NCBI GenBank assembly: GCA_001898385.1
Contig: MKTT01000058.1
Span: 1-64,000 of the forward strand
Reading direction: 5' to 3'
Source: Planctomycetales bacterium 71-10
Lineage (GTDB): Bacteria; Planctomycetota; Planctomycetia; Isosphaerales; Isosphaeraceae
Length of the DNA: 64,000 bases
Position numbers and translations under genes: made by a program. Shown here one piece after another: positions 31,829-39,412 of the stretch. Each line of letters starts with the position of its first letter. The stretch's first letter is position 1. Under the pieces are notes generated by a model. The model ran no database searches and had not been told where the DNA came from. It was given only the letters and a program-made list of their open reading frames with translations.

Positions 31829-32951
31829 GCCGCTCGGCGTCGGAGTGGACGTAGGTCTGCAGGAGCATCTTCACGCTCGTGCCGAGGAGCTTGGCCGTCG
31901 TCGGCAGGTCGACCCCGTCCGCGATCAGCTTGGAGGCGGCCGCGTGCCGCCATTGGTAGGGCCTGATCCTCCCCGGCCCGGACGCGGGGAGGTCCCACCC
32001 GGCGGCCGCGGCCGCCGCGAGCGAGCGGCGGCAGTACTTCGACAGCATGTCGGCCGACCAGGGCTTCCCGTCCCAAGTCCGGAAGATCAGGTCCGAAGGT
32101 TCCGGCGAAAGAGCCTCGTACCGCCTCCGGAGGGGCCGCAGGGCGGACGGGGGGAGGAGGATCCGCCGCGGCTGCCCCGTGAGCTTGCCGGACTTCCACT
32201 CGAGCCGCGTCAGGACCCCGTACGTCGCGCCGTGCGGGGTCCGCCCGGCGTCCCAGGAGACGTCGGACCAGGCGGCGCGGTGGAGCTCGGAGGGCCGGGC
32301 CCCGGTGTTGATGAGCAGGCGCTGCAGCAGGATGAACTGGGCGTCGACGTACCTCGCGCCCGATCGTCGCAGCCATTGCAGCCAGCGGGCGGCGTGCCGC
32401 CACGTGCAGAGCTCGGTCTCGGGGGTCGTCTTCGGGATCGGCGTCGCCTCGCCGAGCTTGTACTCGGGAACGATCCCCTTCGCCGCCATCCATCGGAACG
32501 CCGTCTGGATCTTGCGGCGGTTCTTCGCCAGGTGGGCCCGACCGCATCCGCCCCTCAGGCGGCGACCCGTCGACCACGCCGCGACGACGGCGTCGAGGGT
32601 CTCGACCCCGACCTCGGCGGCCGGGAGGGTGTGGAAGGGCTTCCCGTCGACCAGGACCCGGGAGGCGATCGTCATCGTCCCGGTCATGATCCGGAACGTG
32701 TCGGGCGTCACGTCGTCGGCCGCGGCCCGCGACTTGAAGTCGCTGAGGTAGGCCTCCAATCCGTCGCCCACGGTCAGGACGGCGGCCTTCGCGGCCTTGG
32801 TCGCGGCGGTCGCCGCCGCCGCATACCAGGCGAGGGCCGCGAGCCGGTCGTCCTTGCCGATCTCCCGCGGGGCGAGGGTCCGCTTTCCCGCGATCGTCGC
32901 CGCCCATCGATCCTTCGCCGCCCAATACCACGGTCCGCCAGGTCTCGCCAC
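31647..32951 (-). CDS. int: Tyrosine recombinase / phage integrase
   Basis: 434 residues, GTG at 32951 with GGAGG upstream. There is an N-terminal SAM-like core-binding region (VGDGLEAYLSDFKSRAAADD), then the catalytic domain: box I INTGARPSEL (Arg219), a Lys near 253 (LEWKSGK), box II PYQWRHAAASKL (Arg335, with the usual preceding His replaced by Tyr332) and LLGTSVKMLLQTY (nucleophile Tyr367, with the usual His of LGH replaced by Thr358). The sixty-residue tail is low complexity and overlaps the excisionase-like gene. It catalyses site-specific integration and excision, and sits at the right end of the island beside a truncated host gene, as expected for the integrating enzyme. Confidence 0.88.
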   Translation of the reverse strand: MARPGGPWYWAAKDRWAATIAGKRTLAPREIGKDDRLAALAWYAAAATAATKAAKAAVLTVGDGLEAYLSDFKSRAAADDVTPDTFRIMTGTMTIASRVLVDGKPFHTLPAAEVGVETLDAVVAAWSTGRRLRGGCGRAHLAKNRRKIQTAFRWMAAKGIVPEYKLGEATPIPKTTPETELCTWRHAARWLQWLRRSGARYVDAQFILLQRLLINTGARPSELHRAAWSDVSWDAGRTPHGATYGVLTRLEWKSGKLTGQPRRILLPPSALRPLRRRYEALSPEPSDLIFRTWDGKPWSADMLSKYCRRSLAAAAAAGWDLPASGPGRIRPYQWRHAAASKLIADGVDLPTTAKLLGTSVKMLLQTYVHSDAERLISAAMSLTRPNPRAGRAKGDRPAAAASRRASSPQLSRIARRPRRPPGLEPTPRAPRDGT

Positions 32952-33020
32952 GGTCGCGTCCTCCAGGGGGCAATAGTGACCCGAGTTTGGTGACCATCGT
33001 GCCGCGGCCCTGCAAATTCA

Positions 33021-33036
33021 CCAATAGGCGATATCC
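33021..33036. other. Candidate right attachment-site core
   Basis: CCAATAGGCGATATCC lies 70 bp upstream of the integrase start, exactly where the CAP-domain gene loses similarity to its family. It resembles the island palindrome (AATAG-CGATAT). No clear matching copy was found at the left side, so the boundary is inferred. Confidence 0.35.
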
Positions 33037-33501
33037 GCCCAGGATGTTCTTCCGGTGCGGCGGGCTGGTGAGCCATCCCCGCATGACCAGCTCCGGCGAA
33101 TAATGCCCCTTGGCGATGTTCTCGCCGCACCGCCGATACTTGTAGCCGAGCGCGACGACCCGGTCCGCCACCGTCGACCCGTCGGCGCCGTCGTGCGTCA
33201 TCTTGCGCCGGTCGGCCATCTCCTCGGCGTGGGCCTGGGCCGCCTCGCTGAGACGTCGGTTCTCCTCCAACCGGGACCGCCCCTTCTCCTTCCGCGCCCG
33301 GTTGTGCAGGTCGAGCAGTTGCGTGCGGATCTCCTCGACGTCCAGCTCGCCGGGGCGGTCCGGTCGCGGCCACGGCTGGGGTGCCTCGGGCGTGGTGAGG
33401 GGCCGTCGCCAGACGTCGACCGTCGCGCAGCCGGCGACGGCCGCCAGGCATGCGAACGCCAGCGCGATCCGGCCGATCGGACGGGTTGTATCGATGGTCA
33501 T
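33021..33501 (-). pseudogene. CAP/SCP-domain lipoprotein, 3' end lost at the island boundary
   Basis: ATG at 33501. Signal peptide with lipobox LAAVAGC, so a lipoprotein. A CAP domain of the YkwD type is clear: LLDLHNRARKEKGRSRLEEN, SEAAQAHAEEMADRRKMTHD, GENIAKGHYSPELVMRGWLT, SPPHRKNIL. Family members continue with about 20 residues containing G-x-G and a final W/F strand; here the frame instead reads GGYRLLVNLQGRGTMVTKLG and stays open through the integrase gene. The C-terminal strand is therefore missing, most simply because the element integrated here. Divergent from the exonuclease gene. Confidence 0.7.
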
Positions 33502-33616
33502 GATCGAGCCGCCCCCCGGCCGTTCGGACTCGTCCCCGCGTATGCGATCTTGCCTCGACATGCGTATCATATCCTGGGGAGCCCACCGCCACGACCTCCG
33601 ACGACGAACCGAGACC

Positions 33617-34453
33617 ATGCCCGACGTCATCGTCATCGCGATCGACCTGGAGACGACCGGCCTGGATGTCGCGAGCGATCGCGTCGTCGAAATCGGCGCG
33701 ATCGCCTTCGACGGCGACGGCGCGGAGTTGGGGCGATTCGAACAACTGTTGCAGCCCGAACGGCCGATGGGCGCGACGGCGATCGCGGTGAGCGGCATCC
33801 GCGACCTCGATCTCGTCGACGCCCCCCTCGCGGCCGACGTCCTGCCCGACTTCCTCGCGTTCCTCGAACGCTTCCCGGACGCGCCGCTGATCGCCCACAA
33901 CGCGGCGTTCGACGCCGGTTTCCTGGGGATGGAGCTGGCCCGCGCGGGGATGACGATCCCCAACCGTCTGATCCTCGACACCCTGGCCCTGGCCCGGTCC
34001 GCCCTGCCGGACCTGCGCAGCCATCGCCTCGACCTGCTCATCGAGCACTACGCGATCCCGCCGCGGCCCCGCCACCGCGCGATGGGTGACGCGGAGACCC
34101 TGATGGACCTTTGGTTCCGGCTGGGCGGGCCTGACTGGTCCGATTCCGGCCGGGTCGCCTACCCGATCCACGACGGCTCGCTCCCCGTCCCGCCCCCCGC
34201 GGGCTGGGAACGGCTCGACGCCGCGGCCGGCGAGCATCGGCCGGTCCGCATCGCCTATTCGGGAGGCTCGCGCGGCGACGCCCCCCGCCTCGTCACACCC
34301 CGACGCTTCGACCACCGCGGCGGCATCGCCTACCTGGTCGCCGTGTGCCACCTGGACGCCGTCGAGAAGTCGTTCCGGCTCGATCGCATCCGGGCCTACG
34401 AGGTCGTCGACGATCCCCGGAGGGCGGCATGGCCCGACTGCTCGTCAGCGTGA
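33617..34453 (+). CDS. DEDDh 3'-5' exonuclease (DnaQ-like) fused to a WYL-like domain
   Basis: 278 residues from the ATG at 33617. Exo I: VIAIDLETTGL (Asp-x-Glu). Exo II: LIAHNAAFDAGFLG (Asp). Exo III: HRAMGDAETLMDLW (His and Asp of DEDDh). The C-terminal 80 residues (VRIAYSGGSRGD, LVTPRRFDHRGGIAYLVAVC, KSFRLDRIRAYEV) follow the WYL pattern R-I-x-Y...P...YLxAxC...FRLDRI, a nucleotide-sensing module usually in transcription factors. Probably a DNA repair or signalling nuclease controlled by a ligand. It overlaps mfnB by 25 bp, so the two are co-transcribed. Confidence 0.85.
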   Translation: MPDVIVIAIDLETTGLDVASDRVVEIGAIAFDGDGAELGRFEQLLQPERPMGATAIAVSGIRDLDLVDAPLAADVLPDFLAFLERFPDAPLIAHNAAFDAGFLGMELARAGMTIPNRLILDTLALARSALPDLRSHRLDLLIEHYAIPPRPRHRAMGDAETLMDLWFRLGGPDWSDSGRVAYPIHDGSLPVPPPAGWERLDAAAGEHRPVRIAYSGGSRGDAPRLVTPRRFDHRGGIAYLVAVCHLDAVEKSFRLDRIRAYEVVDDPRRAAWPDCSSA

Positions 34454-35130
34454 GATCGGCCGAGGACGCCCGCCGTGCCTTGGCCGGCGGGGCGTCGATC
34501 ATCGACATCAAGGAGCCCGCGAAAGGGGCCCTCGGCCGGGCGTCGTTCGACACCTGGGAGGAGGTCCGCCATGTGGTCCCCGCCGGCGTGAAGATGAGCG
34601 CAGCACTCGGCGAGTTGACCGAGTGGCTCGGCGACGATCGCCCGGAGATCCCCCCGCGGGCCCTGGAGGGATTCAGCTATCTGAAGGTCGGCATGGCCGG
34701 GGTGGGCCCGAACTGGGAGGAGGAGTGGTACGCCCTCAGCGGCCTCCTGGACGCCCGCCGAGTCCACTGGATCGCCGTCGCCTATACTGACTGGAAGACG
34801 GCCCGCGCCCCCTCGCCCACGACGCTCGCCAACGCGGACTTCAACTTCCACGGCGTCCTCTTCGACACCTGGGACAAGTCGAAGCCCGCCGCGTGGACGC
34901 CCGAGCTTTTCGACGCCGCGGAGTTGTTCCGCGACCGCGGCGCGCTGCTGGCCCTCGCCGGCGGCCTGACCGCCGACCGCTTGGATGAGATTGCGTCGTT
35001 CAAGCCCGACATCGTCGCCGTCCGCGGGGCCGCCTGCGAGGACGGCGACCGCAACCGCGACATCGACCCGGCACGAGTCGCGGCGCTGGCCGCCCTCGCC
35101 CGCAAGCTGCCGAAACCCGAGCCGTTCTAG
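34429..35130 (+). CDS. mfnB: (5-formylfuran-3-yl)methyl phosphate synthase, MfnB
   Basis: 233 residues, ATG at 34429 with CGGAGGG upstream. It forms the furan precursor of methanofuran from two glyceraldehyde-3-phosphate molecules. The family (DUF556/4HFCP synthase) signature is present: IIDIKEPAKGALG with the Schiff-base Lys28 and YLKVGM with Lys86, matching the archaeal enzyme's two lysines. AGGLTADRLDEI and FKPDIVAVRGAAC complete the TIM barrel. Planctomycetes use methanofuran-type cofactors in formaldehyde oxidation; no other C1 gene is adjacent, so the pathway is dispersed. Confidence 0.92.
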   Translation: MARLLVSVRSAEDARRALAGGASIIDIKEPAKGALGRASFDTWEEVRHVVPAGVKMSAALGELTEWLGDDRPEIPPRALEGFSYLKVGMAGVGPNWEEEWYALSGLLDARRVHWIAVAYTDWKTARAPSPTTLANADFNFHGVLFDTWDKSKPAAWTPELFDAAELFRDRGALLALAGGLTADRLDEIASFKPDIVAVRGAACEDGDRNRDIDPARVAALAALARKLPKPEPF

Positions 35131-35170
35131 AGCGGCGAACGGTCAAATCGAACACGAAGGCTTGCGCAAG

Positions 35171-35218
35171 CATCCTTCTCCCCTCGTGGGAGAAGGTGGC
35201 CGCAGGCCGGATGAGGGG
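35171..35218. repeat. Intergenic repeat-like element
   Basis: CCTTCTCCC...GGGAGAAGG forms a 9-bp hairpin and is followed by GCCGCAGGC and GGATGAGGGG, a composition seen in dispersed intergenic repeats of several GC-rich bacteria. It may serve as the mfnB terminator. Confidence 0.5.
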
Positions 35219-35253
35219 TCGTACGCCTTCGCATCCCGCGGCTCCCCCTCCCC

Positions 35254-35322
35254 GTAGGCTGGGTCGCGACCCAGCCCAGATGAGGCGTCGCGTATCCCGG
35301 GCTGGGTCGCGACCCAGCCTAC
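35254..35322. repeat. 69-bp palindromic element, copy 1
   Basis: Each end is GTAGGCTGGGTCGCGACCCA-type, so each half is itself a hairpin and the ends are mutual inverted repeats (GTAGGCTGGG...CCCAGCCTAC). The centre contains GAGGCGTCGCGTATCCCGGG. The same element lies in the opposite orientation at 38356. It resembles REP or MITE-like dispersed repeats and could act as a terminator between convergent genes. Confidence 0.8.
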
Positions 35323-35407
35323 GGGGAGGGCGCACCGCCCTGATTCTCGACGAAGGCCGAGGCCGGGCGACACGTCGACGCCGCCCGGCCGACATCCTCA
35401 AGGATGC

Positions 35408-36928
35408 TCAGACGTCGAACTTCACGCCCTGGGCGAGCGGCAGTTCCGCGCCGTAGTTGATCGTGCAGGTCTGCCGGCGCATGTAGGCTTTCCAGGAGTC
35501 GGAGCCGGCTTCGCGACCGCCGCCGGTGGCCTTCTCGCCGCCGAAGGCCCCGCCGATCTCCGCGCCCGACGTGCCGATGTTGACGTTGGCGATGCCGCAG
35601 TCGGAGCCCTCCGGCGAGAGGAACCGCTCGGCCTCCTGCATGTCCCGGGTGAAGATGGCCGAGGTGAGCCCCTGCTCCACCTCGTTCTGGATCGCGATCG
35701 CGTCGGACAGGTCGCGGTACGGGATCGCGTAGAGGATCGGGGCGAAGGTCTCCTCGCCGACGACCGCCATGCCCGGCTTCGCCCTCACGAGCGCCGGCTC
35801 GACGAAACAGCCGGGGCGATCCAGCCGGCCACCGCCGACGACGACCTCGCCCCCCTGCTCCGTCGCGCGGCGCAGGGCGGACTGCATCGCCTCCACGGCC
35901 TCCTCGTGGATCAGAGGGCCGACGAGCGTCCCTTCGTCCCACGGGTCCCCGATCGGGAGCTTGCGATAGGCCGCGGCCAGGCGGTCGACGACCTGGTCGT
36001 ACAGCGACTCGTGGACGATGAGCCGACGGGCCGTGGTGCAGCGCTGGCCGGCGGTCCCCACGGCGGCGAAGGCGATGCCGCGGACGGCCAGGTCCAGGTC
36101 GGCCGTCGGCGCCACGATCACCGCGTTATTGCCCCCCAGTTCCAGGATCGTCCGCCCCAGCCGGCGACCGACGACCTCGGCGACGTGATAGCCCAGCCGA
36201 CAGCTCCCGGTGGCCGAGATCAGCGGCAGTCGGGCGTCGTTGAGCATCGGCTCGCCGACGTCCTCGATCGAGCCGAGGCAGAGGTTGAACACCCCGGGAA
36301 AACCCTCGGCCTCGGCGACCTCGGCCACGATCTTCTGGACCGCGACCGCCGTCAACGGCGCGAGCGGCGAGGGCTTCCAGATCACGGTGTCGCCGCAGAC
36401 GGCGGCGACCATCGCGTTCCAGGCCCAGACCGCGGCCGGGAAGTTGAACGCGGTGATGACGCCGATCGCCCCCAGCGGGTGCCATTGCTCCATCATCCGG
36501 TGCCGGGGCCGCTCGCTGGCGATGGTCAGCCCGTAAAGCTGCCGCGACAGGCCGACGGAGAAGTCGGCCATGTCGATCATCTCCTGGACCTCGCCCTCCC
36601 CCTCGGAGCGGATCTTGCCCGTCTCCAGGGTGATGAGCAGCCCCAGGTCGGCCTTCCGCTCGCGCAGGGCCATGCCGATCTTGCGGACGACCTCGCCGCG
36701 CCGGGGCCCCGGCGTCATCCGCCACTTCGCGAAGGCCGCGACGGCATGCCCGACGACTTCCTCATACACCGCCCGGCTCGCCATCCTCACGCGCCCGAGC
36801 GCCTCGCCGGTCGCCGGGTTGACCGACGCGATCTCCTCGCCCCCCGGCTCCCCGACCCAGCCGGCATGGCACGCGCCCGACTCGACCGGCCCCAGGCCCA
36901 ACCGCTTCAGGAGGTCATCGAACTTCAT
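35408..36928 (-). CDS. ALDH7-type aldehyde dehydrogenase (L-piperidine-6-carboxylate / alpha-aminoadipate semialdehyde type)
   Basis: 506 residues, start ATG at 36928 (GGGAGCCGC upstream). NAD(P)-dependent oxidation of an aldehyde to the acid. Family marks: AFNFPAAVWAWN, ISATGSCRLGYHV, ELGGNNAVIV with the general-base Glu, and GTAGQRCTTARR with the catalytic Cys at about 303; GGNNAVIV and GTAGQRCTT are typical of the ALDH7 (antiquitin) branch, which acts on alpha-aminoadipate semialdehyde in lysine breakdown. No lysine-degradation gene is adjacent, so the substrate is inferred. Divergent from the SGNH hydrolase gene, 84 bp away. Confidence 0.88.
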   Translation of the reverse strand: MKFDDLLKRLGLGPVESGACHAGWVGEPGGEEIASVNPATGEALGRVRMASRAVYEEVVGHAVAAFAKWRMTPGPRRGEVVRKIGMALRERKADLGLLITLETGKIRSEGEGEVQEMIDMADFSVGLSRQLYGLTIASERPRHRMMEQWHPLGAIGVITAFNFPAAVWAWNAMVAAVCGDTVIWKPSPLAPLTAVAVQKIVAEVAEAEGFPGVFNLCLGSIEDVGEPMLNDARLPLISATGSCRLGYHVAEVVGRRLGRTILELGGNNAVIVAPTADLDLAVRGIAFAAVGTAGQRCTTARRLIVHESLYDQVVDRLAAAYRKLPIGDPWDEGTLVGPLIHEEAVEAMQSALRRATEQGGEVVVGGGRLDRPGCFVEPALVRAKPGMAVVGEETFAPILYAIPYRDLSDAIAIQNEVEQGLTSAIFTRDMQEAERFLSPEGSDCGIANVNIGTSGAEIGGAFGGEKATGGGREAGSDSWKAYMRRQTCTINYGAELPLAQGVKFDV

Positions 36929-37012
36929 GCGGCTCCCATCCCTTCCGTCTCGCTCCCCTGGCGGTGCAAACCACCATTGTACTGCGACCCGCGAATTTCG
37001 GGGATAAGATCG

Positions 37013-38332
37013 ATGGTGGACGCCATCTCTCCTTCGAGATCCCCATCCGTGCCACCACCCCCAAGTTCTCAACCGCCCTCGTCCCGGTCCGTCGATCGAT
37101 CCCGGCGGCTCGCCCGCGCCTTCAAGGCGATCATCCTGGGGGCGACGGCCCTGGTGCTCGCCGGGTTGCTCGCGGGCACGGCCCCGGGCCGATACGCCTC
37201 GGCGTGGACTTATGGGAAGGTCCGGCGCGGGATCGCGTCGCTGACCGGATCGGGGGATGATCGCGCCTGGGTCGATGAGGAGTGGCGTCGCCGTCGCCTG
37301 TTCGACATGGACCAGGCGCGCGTCAAGCTCCGGGCGGCCTACGACGGATACGACGGCAAGCTGCAAGCGTTGGTCCGCGCCGCGGGGCTCGACCCCGATC
37401 ACGCCCTGCTTCGCTGGGGGAACTTCGACAAGGCCCTGCTCCTCCCCGCCACCGTCTTCGAGCCCGACGATTCGGGCCGGTCCTACCGATTCCGGCCGAA
37501 CTTCCGTTCGATCTGGGTGCGGAACCTCAAGAGCCGGGGGGGCGTGCTCGCCTACTTCCCGATCCCCGACACCCCCGTGGTCCTGAAGCTCGCCGAGGAC
37601 GCCGGCGCGTCGATCGTCCGCGAGTCGATCCAGACCACGAATTCCTGGGGCCTGCGCGGGGGCGAGCCGGACGGATCGGCGGAGTTGCGGGGGATCGTCC
37701 TGGGCGATTCCTACATGCAGGGGCTGTTCGTGGCCGACGACCAGACCCCGAGCGAATGCCTGGAACGGGTGCTGGCCGACCGGTTCGGATCGACCGTGGA
37801 CGTGCTCAATACGGGGCATCTCGGCTACTCGCCCGAGCAGGAATACTTCACGCTGCTGGAGTACGCCGATCGATTTCCGCCGAAATTCGTGATCTTGAGC
37901 CTCTTCGCCAACGACTTCGGTGACCTGTTCGAAGTGCTCGAAGGATGGGCGGACTGGGAGGAAAACCGGCACTGGATCGGCAAGATCGCCGAATTCTGCG
38001 CCGGCCGCAACGTTCCCCTGCTGATCGTCCCCGCCCCGTGGGTCAACCACGTCGAAGGCCCGCGACGGACCGCCCACTACCCCGGGCGGATCCCCGACAT
38101 CGTCCCGGAATCGGCCGTCTACTTCGACCCGATGGAGGATTTCGTCGAGGCCCAGGACCGCGAGGTCGAGGCCCGACGCGCCCGGGGCGAGCCGACGACG
38201 CCCAGCCCGCTGTTCAACGGCAAGCTCGGGGACGGCCACTTCTCGCCGCTCGGCTGCCGCGTCTGGGCCGAGTCCGTCGGCCGTCGCCTGGCGCGGATCC
38301 TGGAACGGGACGCGGCGAGGGCGCGACCCTGA
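37013..38332 (+). CDS. Membrane-anchored SGNH/GDSL-family hydrolase
   Basis: 439 residues, ATG at 37013. An N-terminal Pro/Ser-rich cytoplasmic tail precedes one membrane helix (FKAIILGATALVLAGLLAGT), so the catalytic part is extracytoplasmic. SGNH blocks: GIVLGDSYMQGL (Ser), NTGHLGYSPEQE (Gly), SLFANDFGDL (Asn-x-Asp), DGHFSPLGC (Asp-x-x-His equivalent). Likely an esterase or O-acetyl-modifying enzyme for cell-envelope glycans, the usual role of such anchored members, but the substrate is unknown. Confidence 0.8.
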   Translation: MVDAISPSRSPSVPPPPSSQPPSSRSVDRSRRLARAFKAIILGATALVLAGLLAGTAPGRYASAWTYGKVRRGIASLTGSGDDRAWVDEEWRRRRLFDMDQARVKLRAAYDGYDGKLQALVRAAGLDPDHALLRWGNFDKALLLPATVFEPDDSGRSYRFRPNFRSIWVRNLKSRGGVLAYFPIPDTPVVLKLAEDAGASIVRESIQTTNSWGLRGGEPDGSAELRGIVLGDSYMQGLFVADDQTPSECLERVLADRFGSTVDVLNTGHLGYSPEQEYFTLLEYADRFPPKFVILSLFANDFGDLFEVLEGWADWEENRHWIGKIAEFCAGRNVPLLIVPAPWVNHVEGPRRTAHYPGRIPDIVPESAVYFDPMEDFVEAQDREVEARRARGEPTTPSPLFNGKLGDGHFSPLGCRVWAESVGRRLARILERDAARARP

Positions 38333-38355
38333 GCCCGGCCGGTCGGGCCCGACTT

Positions 38356-38424
38356 GTAGGCTGGGTCGGGACCCAGCCCGGGATACGCGACGCCTCCTCC
38401 GGGCTGGGTCCCGACCCAGCCTAC
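38356..38424. repeat. 69-bp palindromic element, copy 2 (inverted orientation)
   Basis: Same family as 35254-35322, with compensatory base changes in the hairpin tips (GGTCGGGACC and GGTCCCGACC). It sits between convergent genes, so it may terminate both. Confidence 0.8.
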
Positions 38425-38468
38425 GAGATGACCGCGAACCGAGTTGCGACGGCCCGCCAGGCGAACGG

Positions 38469-39209
38469 TCAGATCGGCCGATCGGGGAAGAAGTCGACGG
38501 GAGGCAGCGCCTGGACCGCCTGCCGGAGCGCGTGCTCCCACTGAGAATGGATCGCCACCAGGTCCGGGTCGCGATCGGGGAAGCGACGCCGACGGTCGAA
38601 ATTCAGCTCGTCGCGGCCGTAGACCAGCAGGTCGATCGGCGGCCCGACCGTGGCGTTCGAACGTATGGTCGAGTCGATCGAGATCAGGGCGTAGCGCGCG
38701 GCGGCGTCCAGGGTGGTCTGGTCGTATCGCACGCCGCGGTCGAGGATCGGCCGGCCGTACTTGGTCTCGCCGATCTGGAGAAACGGCGAATCCTCGGTGT
38801 GGCGCAGGGGGTTCCCCTGGGGGTAGATCATGTACAGGTCGTGCGGCTCGCCGCGGATCTGGCCGGCGAGCAGGATGTGGACGTTGACCTTGTAGCCGTC
38901 GCGCTCCAGCGCCTTGCGGTCGATCTTGGAGACCCGGCGTACCTGGTCGCCGACGCAGCGGGCGGCGTCGTACATGGACTCGACGCCCGCCAGCCCCTTC
39001 CCTTCCTCGAAGTCGCGCCGGAGCAGCGTGACGATCGACTGGCTGCACGAGAGGCTGCCGCTGGTCATCGCGACGAACACGCGCTCGCCGGGGGCCTCGA
39101 ACAGGTGCATCTTCCGGCAGACGTTGACCTGGTCGAAGCCGGCGTTGGTCCGCGAGTCCGAGGCGGCGACGAAGCCGTCCTTCGTGATGATCCCCAGGCA
39201 ATACGTCAT
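38469..39209 (-). CDS. Anbu, proteasome-type peptidase
   Basis: 246 residues. MTYCLGIITKDGFVAASDSR TNAGFDQV is the diagnostic N-terminus of Anbu (COG3484), the ancestral bacterial beta-proteasome homologue; after Met removal Thr2 is the Ntn nucleophile. KMHLFEAPGERVFVAMTSGS, PILDRGVRYDQTTLDAAARY and ALISIDSTIRSNATVGPPID match the family throughout, and the length is normal. Anbu genes usually sit with transglutaminase-like, alpha-E and ATP-grasp genes; here only a divergent transglutaminase-like gene is present. Substrate unknown. Confidence 0.92.
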   Translation of the reverse strand: MTYCLGIITKDGFVAASDSRTNAGFDQVNVCRKMHLFEAPGERVFVAMTSGSLSCSQSIVTLLRRDFEEGKGLAGVESMYDAARCVGDQVRRVSKIDRKALERDGYKVNVHILLAGQIRGEPHDLYMIYPQGNPLRHTEDSPFLQIGETKYGRPILDRGVRYDQTTLDAAARYALISIDSTIRSNATVGPPIDLLVYGRDELNFDRRRRFPDRDPDLVAIHSQWEHALRQAVQALPPVDFFPDRPI

Positions 39210-39412
39210 CGCGACCCCACCTCCGCACCAACCCGACGGCCGGGCCGCCGCCGCCCGACGCGCCCCAACCTAAGTATCATTTCCGGCCGCCGCCTGGCAA
39301 GGCGATCGCCTCGGATGGACGCGGGCCCGAGGGGTTGGTACGATTTTCGCACCTCTCGCCGCGGGCCCTCGCACAGGGACGACCCTGAACCCTTCTCGAC
39401 CCGGGCGCGCCC

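Noticed and set aside
35171-38424. A CRISPR array made of the repeated GCTGGGTC hairpins
   Set aside because: The copies are compound palindromes about 3 kb apart in opposite orientation with no regular spacers.
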